64,000 nucleotides of DNA from JADHUC01 sp964623055 (GTDB lineage: Bacteria; Planctomycetota; Planctomycetia; Pirellulales; Pirellulaceae), in contig CAZURK010000001.1 in assembly GCA_964623055.1 (NCBI GenBank), forward strand, positions 1 through 64,000, written 5' to 3'. Positions 8,635 to 16,666 of this stretch are shown in pieces. Every line of letters begins with the position of its first letter. The first letter of the stretch is position 1. The notes beneath the pieces were generated by a model. It did not search any database and was not told the origin of the DNA. It worked only from the letters and a program-made list of their open reading frames with translations. The position numbers and the translations under genes are program-made.

Positions 8635-11600
8635 TCAACTTGGTGGCTCGAGCAATTCCTCCAGTAAGTCATCGTCGTCGTCCAACCACTTCCGCAATAT
8701 CAAATACGCCAAACCCCGCGGTCGCGAGTCGGTGTCGCCGCCCCGCCTCGTATCGCCGGGACGCCGCGTACGGCGGCCTCGGACAAATCCACGCACGAGA
8801 TCCACCGTGGCTCGCCCGGCTCGTTCCAGGCACTCGGCAGCGTCGGGCAAACCGGCCCCGTGAGCGTGATCCGAGAAAACCGGATACGATGCCGCAATCT
8901 CGTCTGCGAGTCTATATAACCTAGAGTACGTCTTCTCGATATCCCGTTCCAGTACCTGGATCTGGGAAAGTGACAGCCCTTTCGAATGGTGTTTCTTCTT
9001 TCCTCGGAGTTCCGCAACCGCTCTTTCCCGCCAGCAGTATATGCTGAGCGTTCTTCTCAGCAGCCCATACTGGGCCCATAGGATCGGGTTCTGGCTCTCG
9101 GACTCGACGAGAGCCGCGCGGAGTCGGTCCAGCAGGCCCTCGACCTTCCTAACGAAAATCTGGTCCTCGGCCCTGATTCGACTGTGTCTTCGGCGACTTT
9201 CTGCTCTTATCTTGCGTTTTTCCTCTGCGGACATCACGCTGTCTTGTGGATTCTCGGCGGCGCAGTTGGCGATGTTCAGGATGTCCTGGATCAGCAGAGT
9301 CACCCACCCAGCACGGCGTCCGCCGCCGTAGAACCGCCTGATCCGCGGCGTCTGCCGGTGAAGAGAATCCTCGAGTTCCTGATACAGGTCTCGGCACAGG
9401 GTCTCCGCAACATCGCTCGCAGGCCCAGCAAAAACAGATTCGAGCAGGACCTGAGCAGCGATGTACCTTCGCGAACGGCGGCGCAAGGGGCCCTCGGCAA
9501 CCTGTTTTGACAACTTCTCGTGGCCCAGCAAGTACCGCCATGCGCTGGCGATCTCCATGCCGATCGAGTAGGCAGAAGGCATTCCGGGGGCCCCGGCCGC
9601 ATGGGCAGACGCCCACGCCAGATATCCGCGCTCGATTGCCTGGTGCATGTGTTCCAGAATGGTCGGACCAAGCGGCAGGATCCGGCGATAGTAGGGCGGG
9701 CAAATCGTCTCCCAGAGTTCGCGAATCGACCCAAACGGGCGGCATGTCGCCATGGCGTTGATCAAGAACAGCCACGCACGGCGCTTCGCAGCCTCGTTCG
9801 GTCGCTGATCGCCGCCTGAGGTGAATATAGAGGGTTTTTCCTCGATCAACTGTCTCACCCGTGGGTCAATTGCGTCGGACCACGGACCGATGAACATTAT
9901 CCTGAAGACATCGGCCTGCCGGGGCACTGGCAGCACGGCGAGCCAGGCAGCGAAATCCGCATACGGTAACGGCGATAGACCAGGAGCGGGGTAGCGGAAC
10001 TCTTGGCGGGTAAGCCAAGCCTGGAACCGCTCGAACTCGCCGGGGCCGGACGCCGGATCGTTGGAGCTTTCCAAAAAGCCGACAACTTTCGTGTATTCCT
10101 GGAGGAAGATTCCCACAGCGCGAAGGCCCGCCTCGTACTCGGCCAGCCGTACCATCAATCGCAGTGTGTGCTCCAGGGCCGGTTGATCGGGATGCGCATT
10201 GTTCATCCGTTCGGCAATTTCGGCTGGGCCCAGTGTTGCCAGGGCCTCCCTGACTTCGCAAAGGTCGTCGCCTGTCGGAGGGAGGAACTGCGCGGCATCA
10301 AAGGCGGGCTGGTACATAGCGGGCCAGTCGCAGATGTCGTCCCCGTAGTTGCGCAATGCCTCCACAACATCACGCGAGGCGGCTTCACGGAATTCCGACA
10401 ATGCCTCCAAAAGGCACTCAATCGGCTCCGGAGCCAGTGCCAGGCTCAGTAGCTGTTCGACCCGGTGTTCTACGCGTGCTGTCTTGGCTAGCGTTCGATG
10501 TTGAAGCGAGTGTACGAGACTGCTCAAGCATTCGCTCAGGCTGGCAAACGAGTCGGCACGCGGCAGGGGCTCAAGTCGTTTCAGTCTGTTGTAGACTTGT
10601 CGGTACTGCGCCAACGGATCAAGAAGATGCTCGATGGAATCGCATAAGCGTCGCAATTCATCGTCTTCGGTCGACTCGCGAATCTTCGACGACAGGGTCT
10701 CCACACGATCCGCCGCCGACCTGGCGGGCCCCTCGGCCTGTCGGCGGCACGCGGTAATCAGGTCGCGATACGCCTCATGCAGTTCATCGAGTAGCCCGCA
10801 GACCTCGTTCGCGCCCTGGGCGGATGTGCTGGATCGCGCCTTCGTCAGATTGTCCCTGATCGCCGTCAGCGACGATGTCGCCGGCATCGCGCACAGGAAC
10901 TGTTCGGCGATTTCCAGGCAATCTGCCAGTTGAGCTCGGACTGCGGCGCTGCACTCCGGATCGTCGGCGTCCCCCAGGTAGGCAATCAGCTCGGCGTCGA
11001 TCGTATTCAGCAGATCGAACGTCGTGGCGATATCGGAGTCCGTCTCGGGAACAGAGAAACGCCTGAGATGAGCCACGGTGCGTTCAAACAGCGCACGAAT
11101 ATGATCAAGCTCCGAGTCATTGGGCTCGCTGTCACGCTGCGGCTTCACGGCTCTGAGCATTTGCAGGCAACCCGCTGCAGCGTTTCGGAGGTTGGCCCAA
11201 TGGGGTCTCGGGAGATCAAGCTCGGCGAGCGTTTCCGTGGATTGCCTGAGGAGAAGATCGTCCTGTCTGGGTAGTCGGTCCCCGGTGCATCGTATGTAAG
11301 CCTTGATCGCGTGTTGTAGTCGGTACAGCCGTTTGCGGTCCACCTTCCACACCAGCGGTAACGCTCCTTGGGTAATCGGGTCGCGTTTCAATTGGTCCTG
11401 CAACGAATACCACGACTGCAACATGGCGGCGGCTCTGCCGGCCTTGATGAGTATCGCGCGCAGGCTGTTGTCGGAGACGGCGGTCAGGAACTGTTCCATT
11501 GTTTCCTGGAACGCCCGCCATGCCTTTCTGTCGCGGAACAGGTCAGAAGTTTCCAGGAACTTGGTCAAGCTTGTACATAAGGCAACGGACCTCCTCAGGG

Positions 11601-11892
11601 CGAGGATTTCGCGCAGCAAGCTCCTGATTCGGCCCATTGTCAGCTCTGGTGGGCTGAATCTGCGTATGGCGCGGAGTGCGCGAACCAGATTTGACCGTGG
11701 GAAATCAAGGATTGCAGTCCCCACATTGGCCGCATGTCTGGAATTCAGCTGCCTGAGTTCCGCCAGTGCACCGCGGATGGCGCCATCGCGAAACGGCATT
11801 TCGATCAGCAGTCGCTCGGATGGATGATAGTCTTCCTCACCAACAAACCACAATGCGATCCTCAAGCAGTCCGCCCAACCAAGTCTCGGCAT
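8635..11892 (-). CDS. Large helical ORFan, 1085 residues
   Basis: An open frame of 1085 residues, rich in Leu, Ala, Arg and Glu with regular heptad-like helical patterning throughout, suggesting an all-alpha repeat or scaffold protein. No P-loop, catalytic motif, signal peptide or membrane helix was found. The C-terminus is markedly acidic (KWLDDDDDLLEELLEPPS). The ATG at 11892 has a modest AGGAC site about 9 bases upstream. It is transcribed away from the ubiquitin-like locus and shares the 409-base divergent intergenic region with it. The frame's length and lack of rare-codon clusters make it a real gene; its function is unknown. Confidence 0.7.
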   Translation of the reverse strand: MPRLGWADCLRIALWFVGEEDYHPSERLLIEMPFRDGAIRGALAELRQLNSRHAANVGTAILDFPRSNLVRALRAIRRFSPPELTMGRIRSLLREILALRRSVALCTSLTKFLETSDLFRDRKAWRAFQETMEQFLTAVSDNSLRAILIKAGRAAAMLQSWYSLQDQLKRDPITQGALPLVWKVDRKRLYRLQHAIKAYIRCTGDRLPRQDDLLLRQSTETLAELDLPRPHWANLRNAAAGCLQMLRAVKPQRDSEPNDSELDHIRALFERTVAHLRRFSVPETDSDIATTFDLLNTIDAELIAYLGDADDPECSAAVRAQLADCLEIAEQFLCAMPATSSLTAIRDNLTKARSSTSAQGANEVCGLLDELHEAYRDLITACRRQAEGPARSAADRVETLSSKIRESTEDDELRRLCDSIEHLLDPLAQYRQVYNRLKRLEPLPRADSFASLSECLSSLVHSLQHRTLAKTARVEHRVEQLLSLALAPEPIECLLEALSEFREAASRDVVEALRNYGDDICDWPAMYQPAFDAAQFLPPTGDDLCEVREALATLGPAEIAERMNNAHPDQPALEHTLRLMVRLAEYEAGLRAVGIFLQEYTKVVGFLESSNDPASGPGEFERFQAWLTRQEFRYPAPGLSPLPYADFAAWLAVLPVPRQADVFRIMFIGPWSDAIDPRVRQLIEEKPSIFTSGGDQRPNEAAKRRAWLFLINAMATCRPFGSIRELWETICPPYYRRILPLGPTILEHMHQAIERGYLAWASAHAAGAPGMPSAYSIGMEIASAWRYLLGHEKLSKQVAEGPLRRRSRRYIAAQVLLESVFAGPASDVAETLCRDLYQELEDSLHRQTPRIRRFYGGGRRAGWVTLLIQDILNIANCAAENPQDSVMSAEEKRKIRAESRRRHSRIRAEDQIFVRKVEGLLDRLRAALVESESQNPILWAQYGLLRRTLSIYCWRERAVAELRGKKKHHSKGLSLSQIQVLERDIEKTYSRLYRLADEIAASYPVFSDHAHGAGLPDAAECLERAGRATVDLVRGFVRGRRTRRPGDTRRGGDTDSRPRGLAYLILRKWLDDDDDLLEELLEPPS

Positions 11893-12301
11893 AAGCGTGC
11901 GTCCTGTGCGCTTGATTAGAACAAGTGAGCCTACCCCGACGCTATGTTATAACCGTTCGGCCGTCTGTGCAACCATACGCCCGGCGATTCCGCCACGCAG
12001 TCGCCATTCGCTTGCCGTCAGGCGAAGACACTGTGAACCGGCTGCATCATTCCCCACTGCCCAAACAATTAAGGCGCTGCTTCTCGCTCGGTCGGACGAA
12101 GTAATTTCAGAAATCGATGCGTTCTTGAAGCCGCCGAGCTTCATCTTGAAGAAAAATCTGAATTTTGTGCTGCTTACGTAACACGTTGCGCCACCGTCCG
12201 CCATTTCAGTAGATGCAACGGTTCCAATGCCGCGCCGTTCTTTCTGTTCTGAGTTGATATCCGTCCACAACTGCACCCAGTTCCTGACGTAGGTTGAGAC
12301 C
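11893..12301. promoter_or_regulatory. Divergent intergenic region before the ubiquitin-like locus
   Basis: About 409 bases lie between the ORFan and the first gene of the ubiquitin-like locus. The stretch is AT-richer than its surroundings near 12080-12180. It must hold promoters for both directions, but I could not assign a convincing -35/-10 pair. An open frame on the minus strand (11947-12510) crosses it and was judged spurious. I see no tRNA or repeat here. Confidence 0.4.
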
Positions 12302-12949
12302 ATGAAAAGAAGTACAGAAACCCTGAATTCCCTGTCGTTCGAAATCCATTTGGCTCGCTTTGGCTCCGATCCACCGTATGACCCCTCGTCATCGCCTTGG
12401 GGCCAGGGCAAACAGAAGTCGAGGTACCAGCCCCTGAGTATTTCAGAGAGCGATGGGATAGTGTGGTTCGCGCCGAATGCGAAGTCGCAGTCGCTCAAGC
12501 GGGTTCCCAAACGCTCAGGTGCCTCCGTTGGCTTCAGCTTCGTGCGGAACCGCGGAAAACCAGCACTTGCGATGTTGCCGAACTCGGAGGGTCAGTTGGT
12601 TAATGCAAGGCCGGCTCTGCCTCTCAATATTTTGGCAGTGAAGGACTGCGTAGTTCTCGGCCCGGCGGTTCACGCCTATGTCACCGAACGGATCCGTCCT
12701 TACGTCGGTCCCCCGCCGAAGTCGCTCATAGGAGAGCTGTGTCCGTTTTGCAGGATTCCCTTCACGGCAGACACAACGATTGCCACTTGCAGGTGCGGGG
12801 CCGCCTACCACTACGAGCAGCCCTCTGACCAGAGCGACGTAGACCCCAAAGAAATCCTGCTTTGTTTCGAGAAAGTCCGCAAATGTACTGCCTGCGCCAG
12901 GCAGCTAACCCTAGAGGAACATTTAGCATGGGATCCAGCAGAACTATAG
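12302..12949 (+). CDS. FHA-like / RING-like binuclear zinc protein, candidate E3 of the Ubl cassette
   Basis: 215 residues. The C-terminal ~70 residues hold a ligand series fitting a RING/treble-clef cross-brace: CPFC near 146-149, a TCRCG pair, YH, an isolated Cys (LLCFEK), then CTAC. Before it, roughly residues 75-140 form a beta-rich segment (PALAMLPNSEGQLVN, LNILAVKDCVVLG) like the FHA-type sandwich of domains carrying a VNG-type loop. RING domains in eukaryotes bridge E2 and substrate. Here the gene is first in a run with E1, E2, Ubl and JAMM genes and overlaps the E1 gene by 22 bases. The first 70 residues look low-complexity and the true start may be downstream. E3 activity is inference; a simple zinc-ribbon adaptor is the alternative. 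Confidence 0.7.
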   Translation: MKRSTETLNSLSFEIHLARFGSDPPYDPSSSPWGQGKQKSRYQPLSISESDGIVWFAPNAKSQSLKRVPKRSGASVGFSFVRNRGKPALAMLPNSEGQLVNARPALPLNILAVKDCVVLGPAVHAYVTERIRPYVGPPPKSLIGELCPFCRIPFTADTTIATCRCGAAYHYEQPSDQSDVDPKEILLCFEKVRKCTACARQLTLEEHLAWDPAEL

Positions 12950-14307
12950 ACGTCGCTGGTGAAACCACGATCCCCACCGGGTGTGTGAAGTGCACCAGCG
13001 AAAACAATGATTCAAGGACAGCTCCTGACCCCGCCTCCGCAACAAATGGCCCGAATGTGTGGCCTCAGTTACCAGAGTGGCGGCGCTGGGGCGGTCCTGT
13101 CGACACCACCACGGTACTGCCCAGCCTCGACACGCCGCTGAAGGGACTGCCGTGCGACCCTGCTTTGCTGCGGGACCGGACGGCTGCGGTGTTCGGGCTC
13201 GGTGCCGTCGGTGGTGTCGTCTTCTCCGAATTGGCCAACATCGGCGTAGGGACACTGGTCGGCGTTGACCCGGATACCTACGGCGAGGACTCATGGCTGA
13301 CCCAGCCCTGCCGAGTAACCGATGCCGGACAGTGGAAGGCTTGGGGACGGGGCGAGGCGGCGCATGCCGCTAACCCCCAAGCAACGGTTATGACAGCAGT
13401 CGGCTGTGCCCAAGATGTTCCTCTTAGCATTCTTCGCCGAGCGGATGTTCTGGTAGTCGCAGGCGACAATCTGGAACTACTGGTCTGGGCTGGCGTACTT
13501 GCTGGGCGTCTTGGGCTACCCCTTATTCAGGGTGCCGTCCACGGCGAGACAGCTACGTGTTTTGTCCGAGTGTTCGACAGATCCAAGCCTGACGGACCAT
13601 GCCCTGCGTGCCTGGTTGGCAGTGCAGAATGGGGTCGAATGAAGGCCAGAGAAGGCTGCGACCTGAAAACGCTCAGCCTCTTGGGCAACGAGTCGACGCG
13701 GACCCTCCCGACGGTCTGCCGCACCACAGCCGAGTTGGTCGCGACCGAAGCCCTGATGTGGCTAGCCGGTACGACCAAAAACGCCCTTCGCGATCGAGAA
13801 ATGGCTCTGTCGCTATACGGCCATCGCGTCTGGTGTACCGACCTTCCGCGGAGCGAGAATTGCAGGTGCCCCCACGAAACGTGGTCTTTGGTGGATCTTG
13901 ATGAGCCCCCAGCGGATTTAACCCTGAAGGACCTGCTCCAGCGAGTCACCGGCCCCGATGACGGTGACTCGCCGACACACCCACAGATTCGGTCCGAGCT
14001 GCCTTGGATCACCGCCGCGAAATGTGGCAAGTGCGGCCAGGCAAAGCGAATTCACCGTTTTGCACGCCTCGGCGAGCCGGTCAGCGTTTGCCCCTGCGGG
14101 GCACAACTCGTGGCCGACCGTCTGGGGATGACGGGGTTCGTGATACCGGAAACGGACCTGAAGGACTGCGTGGCCAGTCCCCTTACTGACCTTGGAATCA
14201 ACGAGGGCTCGTCGATTGGCATCTCGGTCGGCGACGATTGGACCTACTTCTTTGTGGATGGCTCGCTCGAAGTGAGCGCAGCCATCGAGACTCTATCAAC
14301 CTCATGA
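12928..14307 (+). CDS. E1-like ThiF/HesA/MoeB-family activating enzyme (cassette A)
   Basis: 459 residues. The adenylation domain shows a nucleotide loop (GLGAVGG, residues 90-96), a ribose-binding acidic residue in LVGVDPDTYGED, and a late PTVCRTTAELVATEA segment at about 261-275, the region where ThiF/MoeB proteins place their catalytic Cys (C264 candidate). A structural zinc site is supplied by CPAC (225-228) plus CRC (312-314). A second zinc ribbon follows (C366, C369, C388, C390) in a C-terminal extension of about 100 residues not found in MoeB. Expected job: ATP-dependent adenylation of the Ubl C-terminus and transfer to the E2. The ATG at 12928 has AGAGGAA 8 bases upstream and lies inside the 3' end of the RING-like gene; an earlier in-frame ATG (12862) lacks a site. 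Confidence 0.85.
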   Translation: MGSSRTIDVAGETTIPTGCVKCTSENNDSRTAPDPASATNGPNVWPQLPEWRRWGGPVDTTTVLPSLDTPLKGLPCDPALLRDRTAAVFGLGAVGGVVFSELANIGVGTLVGVDPDTYGEDSWLTQPCRVTDAGQWKAWGRGEAAHAANPQATVMTAVGCAQDVPLSILRRADVLVVAGDNLELLVWAGVLAGRLGLPLIQGAVHGETATCFVRVFDRSKPDGPCPACLVGSAEWGRMKAREGCDLKTLSLLGNESTRTLPTVCRTTAELVATEALMWLAGTTKNALRDREMALSLYGHRVWCTDLPRSENCRCPHETWSLVDLDEPPADLTLKDLLQRVTGPDDGDSPTHPQIRSELPWITAAKCGKCGQAKRIHRFARLGEPVSVCPCGAQLVADRLGMTGFVIPETDLKDCVASPLTDLGINEGSSIGISVGDDWTYFFVDGSLEVSAAIETLSTS

Positions 14308-14470
14308 ACGCTAATCGGACTGCGCCACTTCGATGGTGGATTGAAGCCTGAAGCGCAAGCGAAGAAACGAGTTGTGCCGTTAGATCTTCGCTTGCGCTTC
14401 AGGCTTCAGTTTCGACGCTCCGGCCACCACGGTGGCGCTGTCCAACCAACTTAGCAGGGAGCAACGAATA
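14308..14470. repeat. Intergenic palindromic element with a 24-bp perfect stem
   Basis: Between the E1 and E2 genes the arms 14342-14365 and 14385-14408 are perfectly complementary (24 bp, 19-base loop; left arm begins TGAAGCCTGAAGCGCAAG). Outside it, GCGCCAC near 14325 and GTGGCGC near 14440 also match, with a small hairpin CCACCACGGTGG. Such compound palindromes occur in several intergenic gaps of this window. It interrupts an otherwise tightly packed gene run and could attenuate or stabilise the transcript. Confidence 0.8.
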
Positions 14471-15124
14471 ATGACTCAAGCGACAATCGCTCGGACACCC
14501 AAGTCCGAGCAAAACGCGGCGCTGCTCCGGCGCGCGTTAGCATCGAACAACGGCCCGCGCGACTGGCGCCAATGGAAGGAGGGGGCGGCGTGGGAATTAA
14601 TCGAACTGGTGAACGGTGCACCGAGAATGGACTTGTTGGGCATCTTCGTCGACGGCGACTTCAGGGTGAACTACCAGATCGCGATGCCTGTACCCCGCAC
14701 GCCGGAAGGTGGCCGCCTGCGAATCGCCAATCGAGCAGTGTTCCACATGATGTACCTGGAGAATTGGCGATGGGAGACGCCGCCGACTTTCCTGCCGCTC
14801 AGCATGCTTGACCCTGACGACGTGTTTCACCCCAACTGTAGGCCTGCCGGTGAACTTCCGTTCGACATGCCCGCGCAGATGCCGGCATCCAGGGCCATGG
14901 TATGCCTTGGGCGATTGCCCCCATGCATATCACCAAAGGAAATCGCCCTGCTCGGGTACTTCGCGGTGACCCTTCAGGATCGGGCCATGGACGAGTTGGA
15001 TCCCGAGGGCGTCTTCAACCCGCAAGCATGTCAATACTACCGCGACCATGACGAGTACCTGCCGCTGACGCGCGCCGGGTTGCTTGATCCGTGGCCGGAA
15101 AGCGAAGAAGGAGGCGTCTCATGA
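14471..15124 (+). CDS. E2-like ubiquitin-conjugating (UBC-fold) protein, cassette A
   Basis: 217 residues. Its C-terminal half follows the classical E2 plan: a hydrophobic strand with TPPTFLPLSML, then HPN at 120-122, about 20 residues on a Cys in MVCLG (C145) at the active-site position, PPCISPKEIALLGYFAVTLQ as the helix after it, and a late FNPQACQYYRDHDEYLPL like the 'N-xx-A-xxx-Y' ending of E2 proteins. HPN plus the Cys are the key residues for carrying the modifier as a thioester. It follows the E1 gene and couples to the next gene by an ATGA overlap. The ATG at 14471 (GGGAGC upstream) is preferred to 14432. The N-terminal 60 residues are extra relative to a minimal UBC domain. Confidence 0.85.
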   Translation: MTQATIARTPKSEQNAALLRRALASNNGPRDWRQWKEGAAWELIELVNGAPRMDLLGIFVDGDFRVNYQIAMPVPRTPEGGRLRIANRAVFHMMYLENWRWETPPTFLPLSMLDPDDVFHPNCRPAGELPFDMPAQMPASRAMVCLGRLPPCISPKEIALLGYFAVTLQDRAMDELDPEGVFNPQACQYYRDHDEYLPLTRAGLLDPWPESEEGGVS

Positions 15125-16017
15125 AAGCAGTGATTGCGAAGGAAACCGCCGATGCGCTGGATGTGGACATCGTTCCGACCAAAGACCGGCACCGAATCAC
15201 CGAAAAAGGGCTTCGGGCGACGGCGCGCCATTGGCGCGGGTGGGTGACATTCAGGCGGGAGTACGCGCTCCGGGGCGGCGGGCTGCACTTGGCCGAGCAC
15301 GCGGACTGGCCCGGACCCGGGAAACTGGTACAGAACGACCGAGTCAAGCGGAAGAATGGAAAACGGATTCCGCTTGGCACCTATCAACTGCAGTTCTATT
15401 GGGACAGTGGATTCTATGCGGGCCACGAAGCACTCCGGGACGACGATCTCGCGGAAGGCAACAAAGCGTTCAGGGTCGCGATGACTCGGAGCGTGGCGAA
15501 GTTGATGAATCAGACAAACTGCGCCCAATGGAAACCACCGGAAGCCGAGCAGTTGTCCAAGTGGCTGCAAAAAGCCGGCTTCCAACCGGTCATAGACCAG
15601 CAGCGGAACGTCCGGATGACGCTCAAGCGTACGGGCCTGACCAGCCAGGTGCGGGTCACGTGCCGAAAGGGCTGTCTGCGTTTTGCATTGGTGCTTGGCC
15701 GTTGGCACAAGCTGTCACAACCCGCCGAGAAGGCCATGCAGCGTCTGGTCAGCGAGTGCAACCGGCGTGTCCGTCTGGCCCGCGTCTCTTGGGACAAGGA
15801 CGACAAGGGCGCCGCCATCTGTGCCGTTGCAGTGGACTTGACCGGGATGCCGTGGTCTGACGAGTTGGCCAATTGTGCCGGCGAGTTCTGGCAGACGATG
15901 GTCGGCAAAGCGTGTAACGCGCTTGAAGCCGCGCTTCACCAGCTTGGCCTGGAACTGACAGTGCTGGCAGATCCCGCCAACGAAGCTCTTGCCAAGGAGA
16001 TATCTTCGGGTGGCTGA
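15121..16017 (+). CDS. Unknown protein of cassette A, C-terminus Ser-Ser-Gly-Gly
   Basis: 298 residues, start coupled to the E2 stop (ATGA at 15121). Residues 1-130 are basic and of unknown fold. The C-terminal ~150 residues alternate strands and helices (MTLKRTGLTSQVRVTC, LRFALVLGRWHKLS, GAAICAVAVDLTGMP, a long final helix) in a way reminiscent of the CesT/YbjN chaperone-like fold; this is only a visual impression. The last codons encode SSGG, a di-glycine end of the kind ubiquitin-like modifiers use, but nothing else in it looks like a beta-grasp. Position inside the operon suggests a dedicated partner or substrate. No catalytic motif was found. Confidence 0.6.
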   Translation: MKAVIAKETADALDVDIVPTKDRHRITEKGLRATARHWRGWVTFRREYALRGGGLHLAEHADWPGPGKLVQNDRVKRKNGKRIPLGTYQLQFYWDSGFYAGHEALRDDDLAEGNKAFRVAMTRSVAKLMNQTNCAQWKPPEAEQLSKWLQKAGFQPVIDQQRNVRMTLKRTGLTSQVRVTCRKGCLRFALVLGRWHKLSQPAEKAMQRLVSECNRRVRLARVSWDKDDKGAAICAVAVDLTGMPWSDELANCAGEFWQTMVGKACNALEAALHQLGLELTVLADPANEALAKEISSGG

Positions 16018-16026
16018 ATTCAGAAG

Positions 16027-16067
16027 CCGGCTTGAACCTGTCAAGCCGGAACAGGATGTCGTTTTTA
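16027..16067 (+). terminator. Hairpin with downstream T-run between cassette A genes
   Basis: CCGGCTTGA (16027-16035) and TCAAGCCGG (16041-16049) form a 9-bp stem with a 5-base loop, followed after about 11 bases by TTTTT. A second G/C palindrome (GGCCGGCC) followed by TGTTTTTG lies at about 16080-16097. Either could be a weak intrinsic terminator or attenuator just before the Ubl gene. The T-runs are not directly adjacent to the first stem, so termination is uncertain. Confidence 0.4.
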
Positions 16068-16113
16068 GGGTCGGCACCGGGCCGGCCTGTTTTTGTTTGG
16101 CTCGTACCTGCAG

Positions 16114-16122
16114 AAAGGAGGT
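16114..16122 (+). promoter_or_regulatory. Near-perfect ribosome binding site fixing the Ubl start
   Basis: AAAGGAGGT lies 7 bases before the ATG at 16130. It is among the strongest Shine-Dalgarno matches in the window and decides the start against the longer frame opening at 15989, which would run back into the previous gene. It suggests the modifier is made in excess over its enzymes. Confidence 0.75.
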
Positions 16123-16129
16123 ACGTCTT

Positions 16130-16414
16130 ATGAGTGCCGTAGAGTCGTCCGTTGTCGACCCGCTTCGACTGTGCGCGGTCGATGTGACGGGCACGAGGTC
16201 TGTTGAGTTGGAGGGTGTTGATGGACACCGGTTGGCCGGAGAGGTCGCCATGAGTCTTGCGGCGGAGATGTCTCTGCCGACAAACAGTCCATGGGCACTC
16301 CGCGATGACGACAAGGCGAAGATGCTGGCTGACGATGAACCCATCGGCAAACAAGTCGAGCGCGAAGACGCCAACGTCGTTGTTGTACCGAAAAGCCATC
16401 TCGGCGCCCTCTGA
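16130..16414 (+). CDS. Ubiquitin-like modifier candidate, 94 residues (cassette A)
   Basis: The small size and strand-helix-strand pattern fit a beta-grasp: strands LRLCAVDVTG and SVELEG, helix LAGEVAMSLAAEM, then WALRDDDKAKMLADDEPIG and the final strand VEREDANVVVVPKSHLG. The stretch 'ML-x-DDEPIG-x-x-V-E' mimics ubiquitin's loop before its last strand. The chain ends Leu-Gly-Ala-Leu, so a conjugatable Gly (G92) would be exposed only after removal of two residues, presumably by the JAMM protease encoded next. Flanked by E2-cassette genes and the JAMM gene. Start fixed by the AAAGGAGGT site. Identification rests on fold pattern and context, not on sequence identity to ubiquitin. Confidence 0.72.
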   Translation: MSAVESSVVDPLRLCAVDVTGTRSVELEGVDGHRLAGEVAMSLAAEMSLPTNSPWALRDDDKAKMLADDEPIGKQVEREDANVVVVPKSHLGAL

Positions 16415-16666
16415 TCTATTCAGGATGGGTGCGGCCCGGGCTTGGTTCCGGGCCCACCCGTCCGCTTACACCTACGCTCCGCCAAGGGCTTGATCGTAAT
16501 GTTGCGATACAAGCCCGACGCGCAAGCGAGGGAAGCCAGCCCAAGTCCTGTCACCCCGCGGTGCCGTAACAGTGTTAGTGGGCCCACTCGGTCTGCCGAA
16601 CAGTTCAGCGGAAGACCCAGTGCGCCTACTACTGCTTGTGCTGCGACATCATAGGAGATCCAAAAC
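16415..16666. other. Intergenic spacer with short palindromes
   Basis: 252 bases without a gene. It contains GCCCGGGC and other short G/C-rich palindromes (16435-16460) and a segment related to the CGCAAGCGAGGGAAG type of planctomycete intergenic repeat near 16520. No convincing terminator or promoter could be fixed. The next gene has its own AGGAG site at about 16653. Confidence 0.4.

Noticed and set aside
11947..12510. Minus-strand open frame of 187 codons across the divergent region and the RING-like gene
   Set aside because: It overlaps the better supported RING-like gene on the opposite strand, has no recognisable motif and no ribosome site.
12862..12927. Upstream in-frame start for the cassette A E1
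   Set aside because: It would extend into the RING-like gene without a ribosome site; the ATG at 12928 has AGAGGAA at good spacing.
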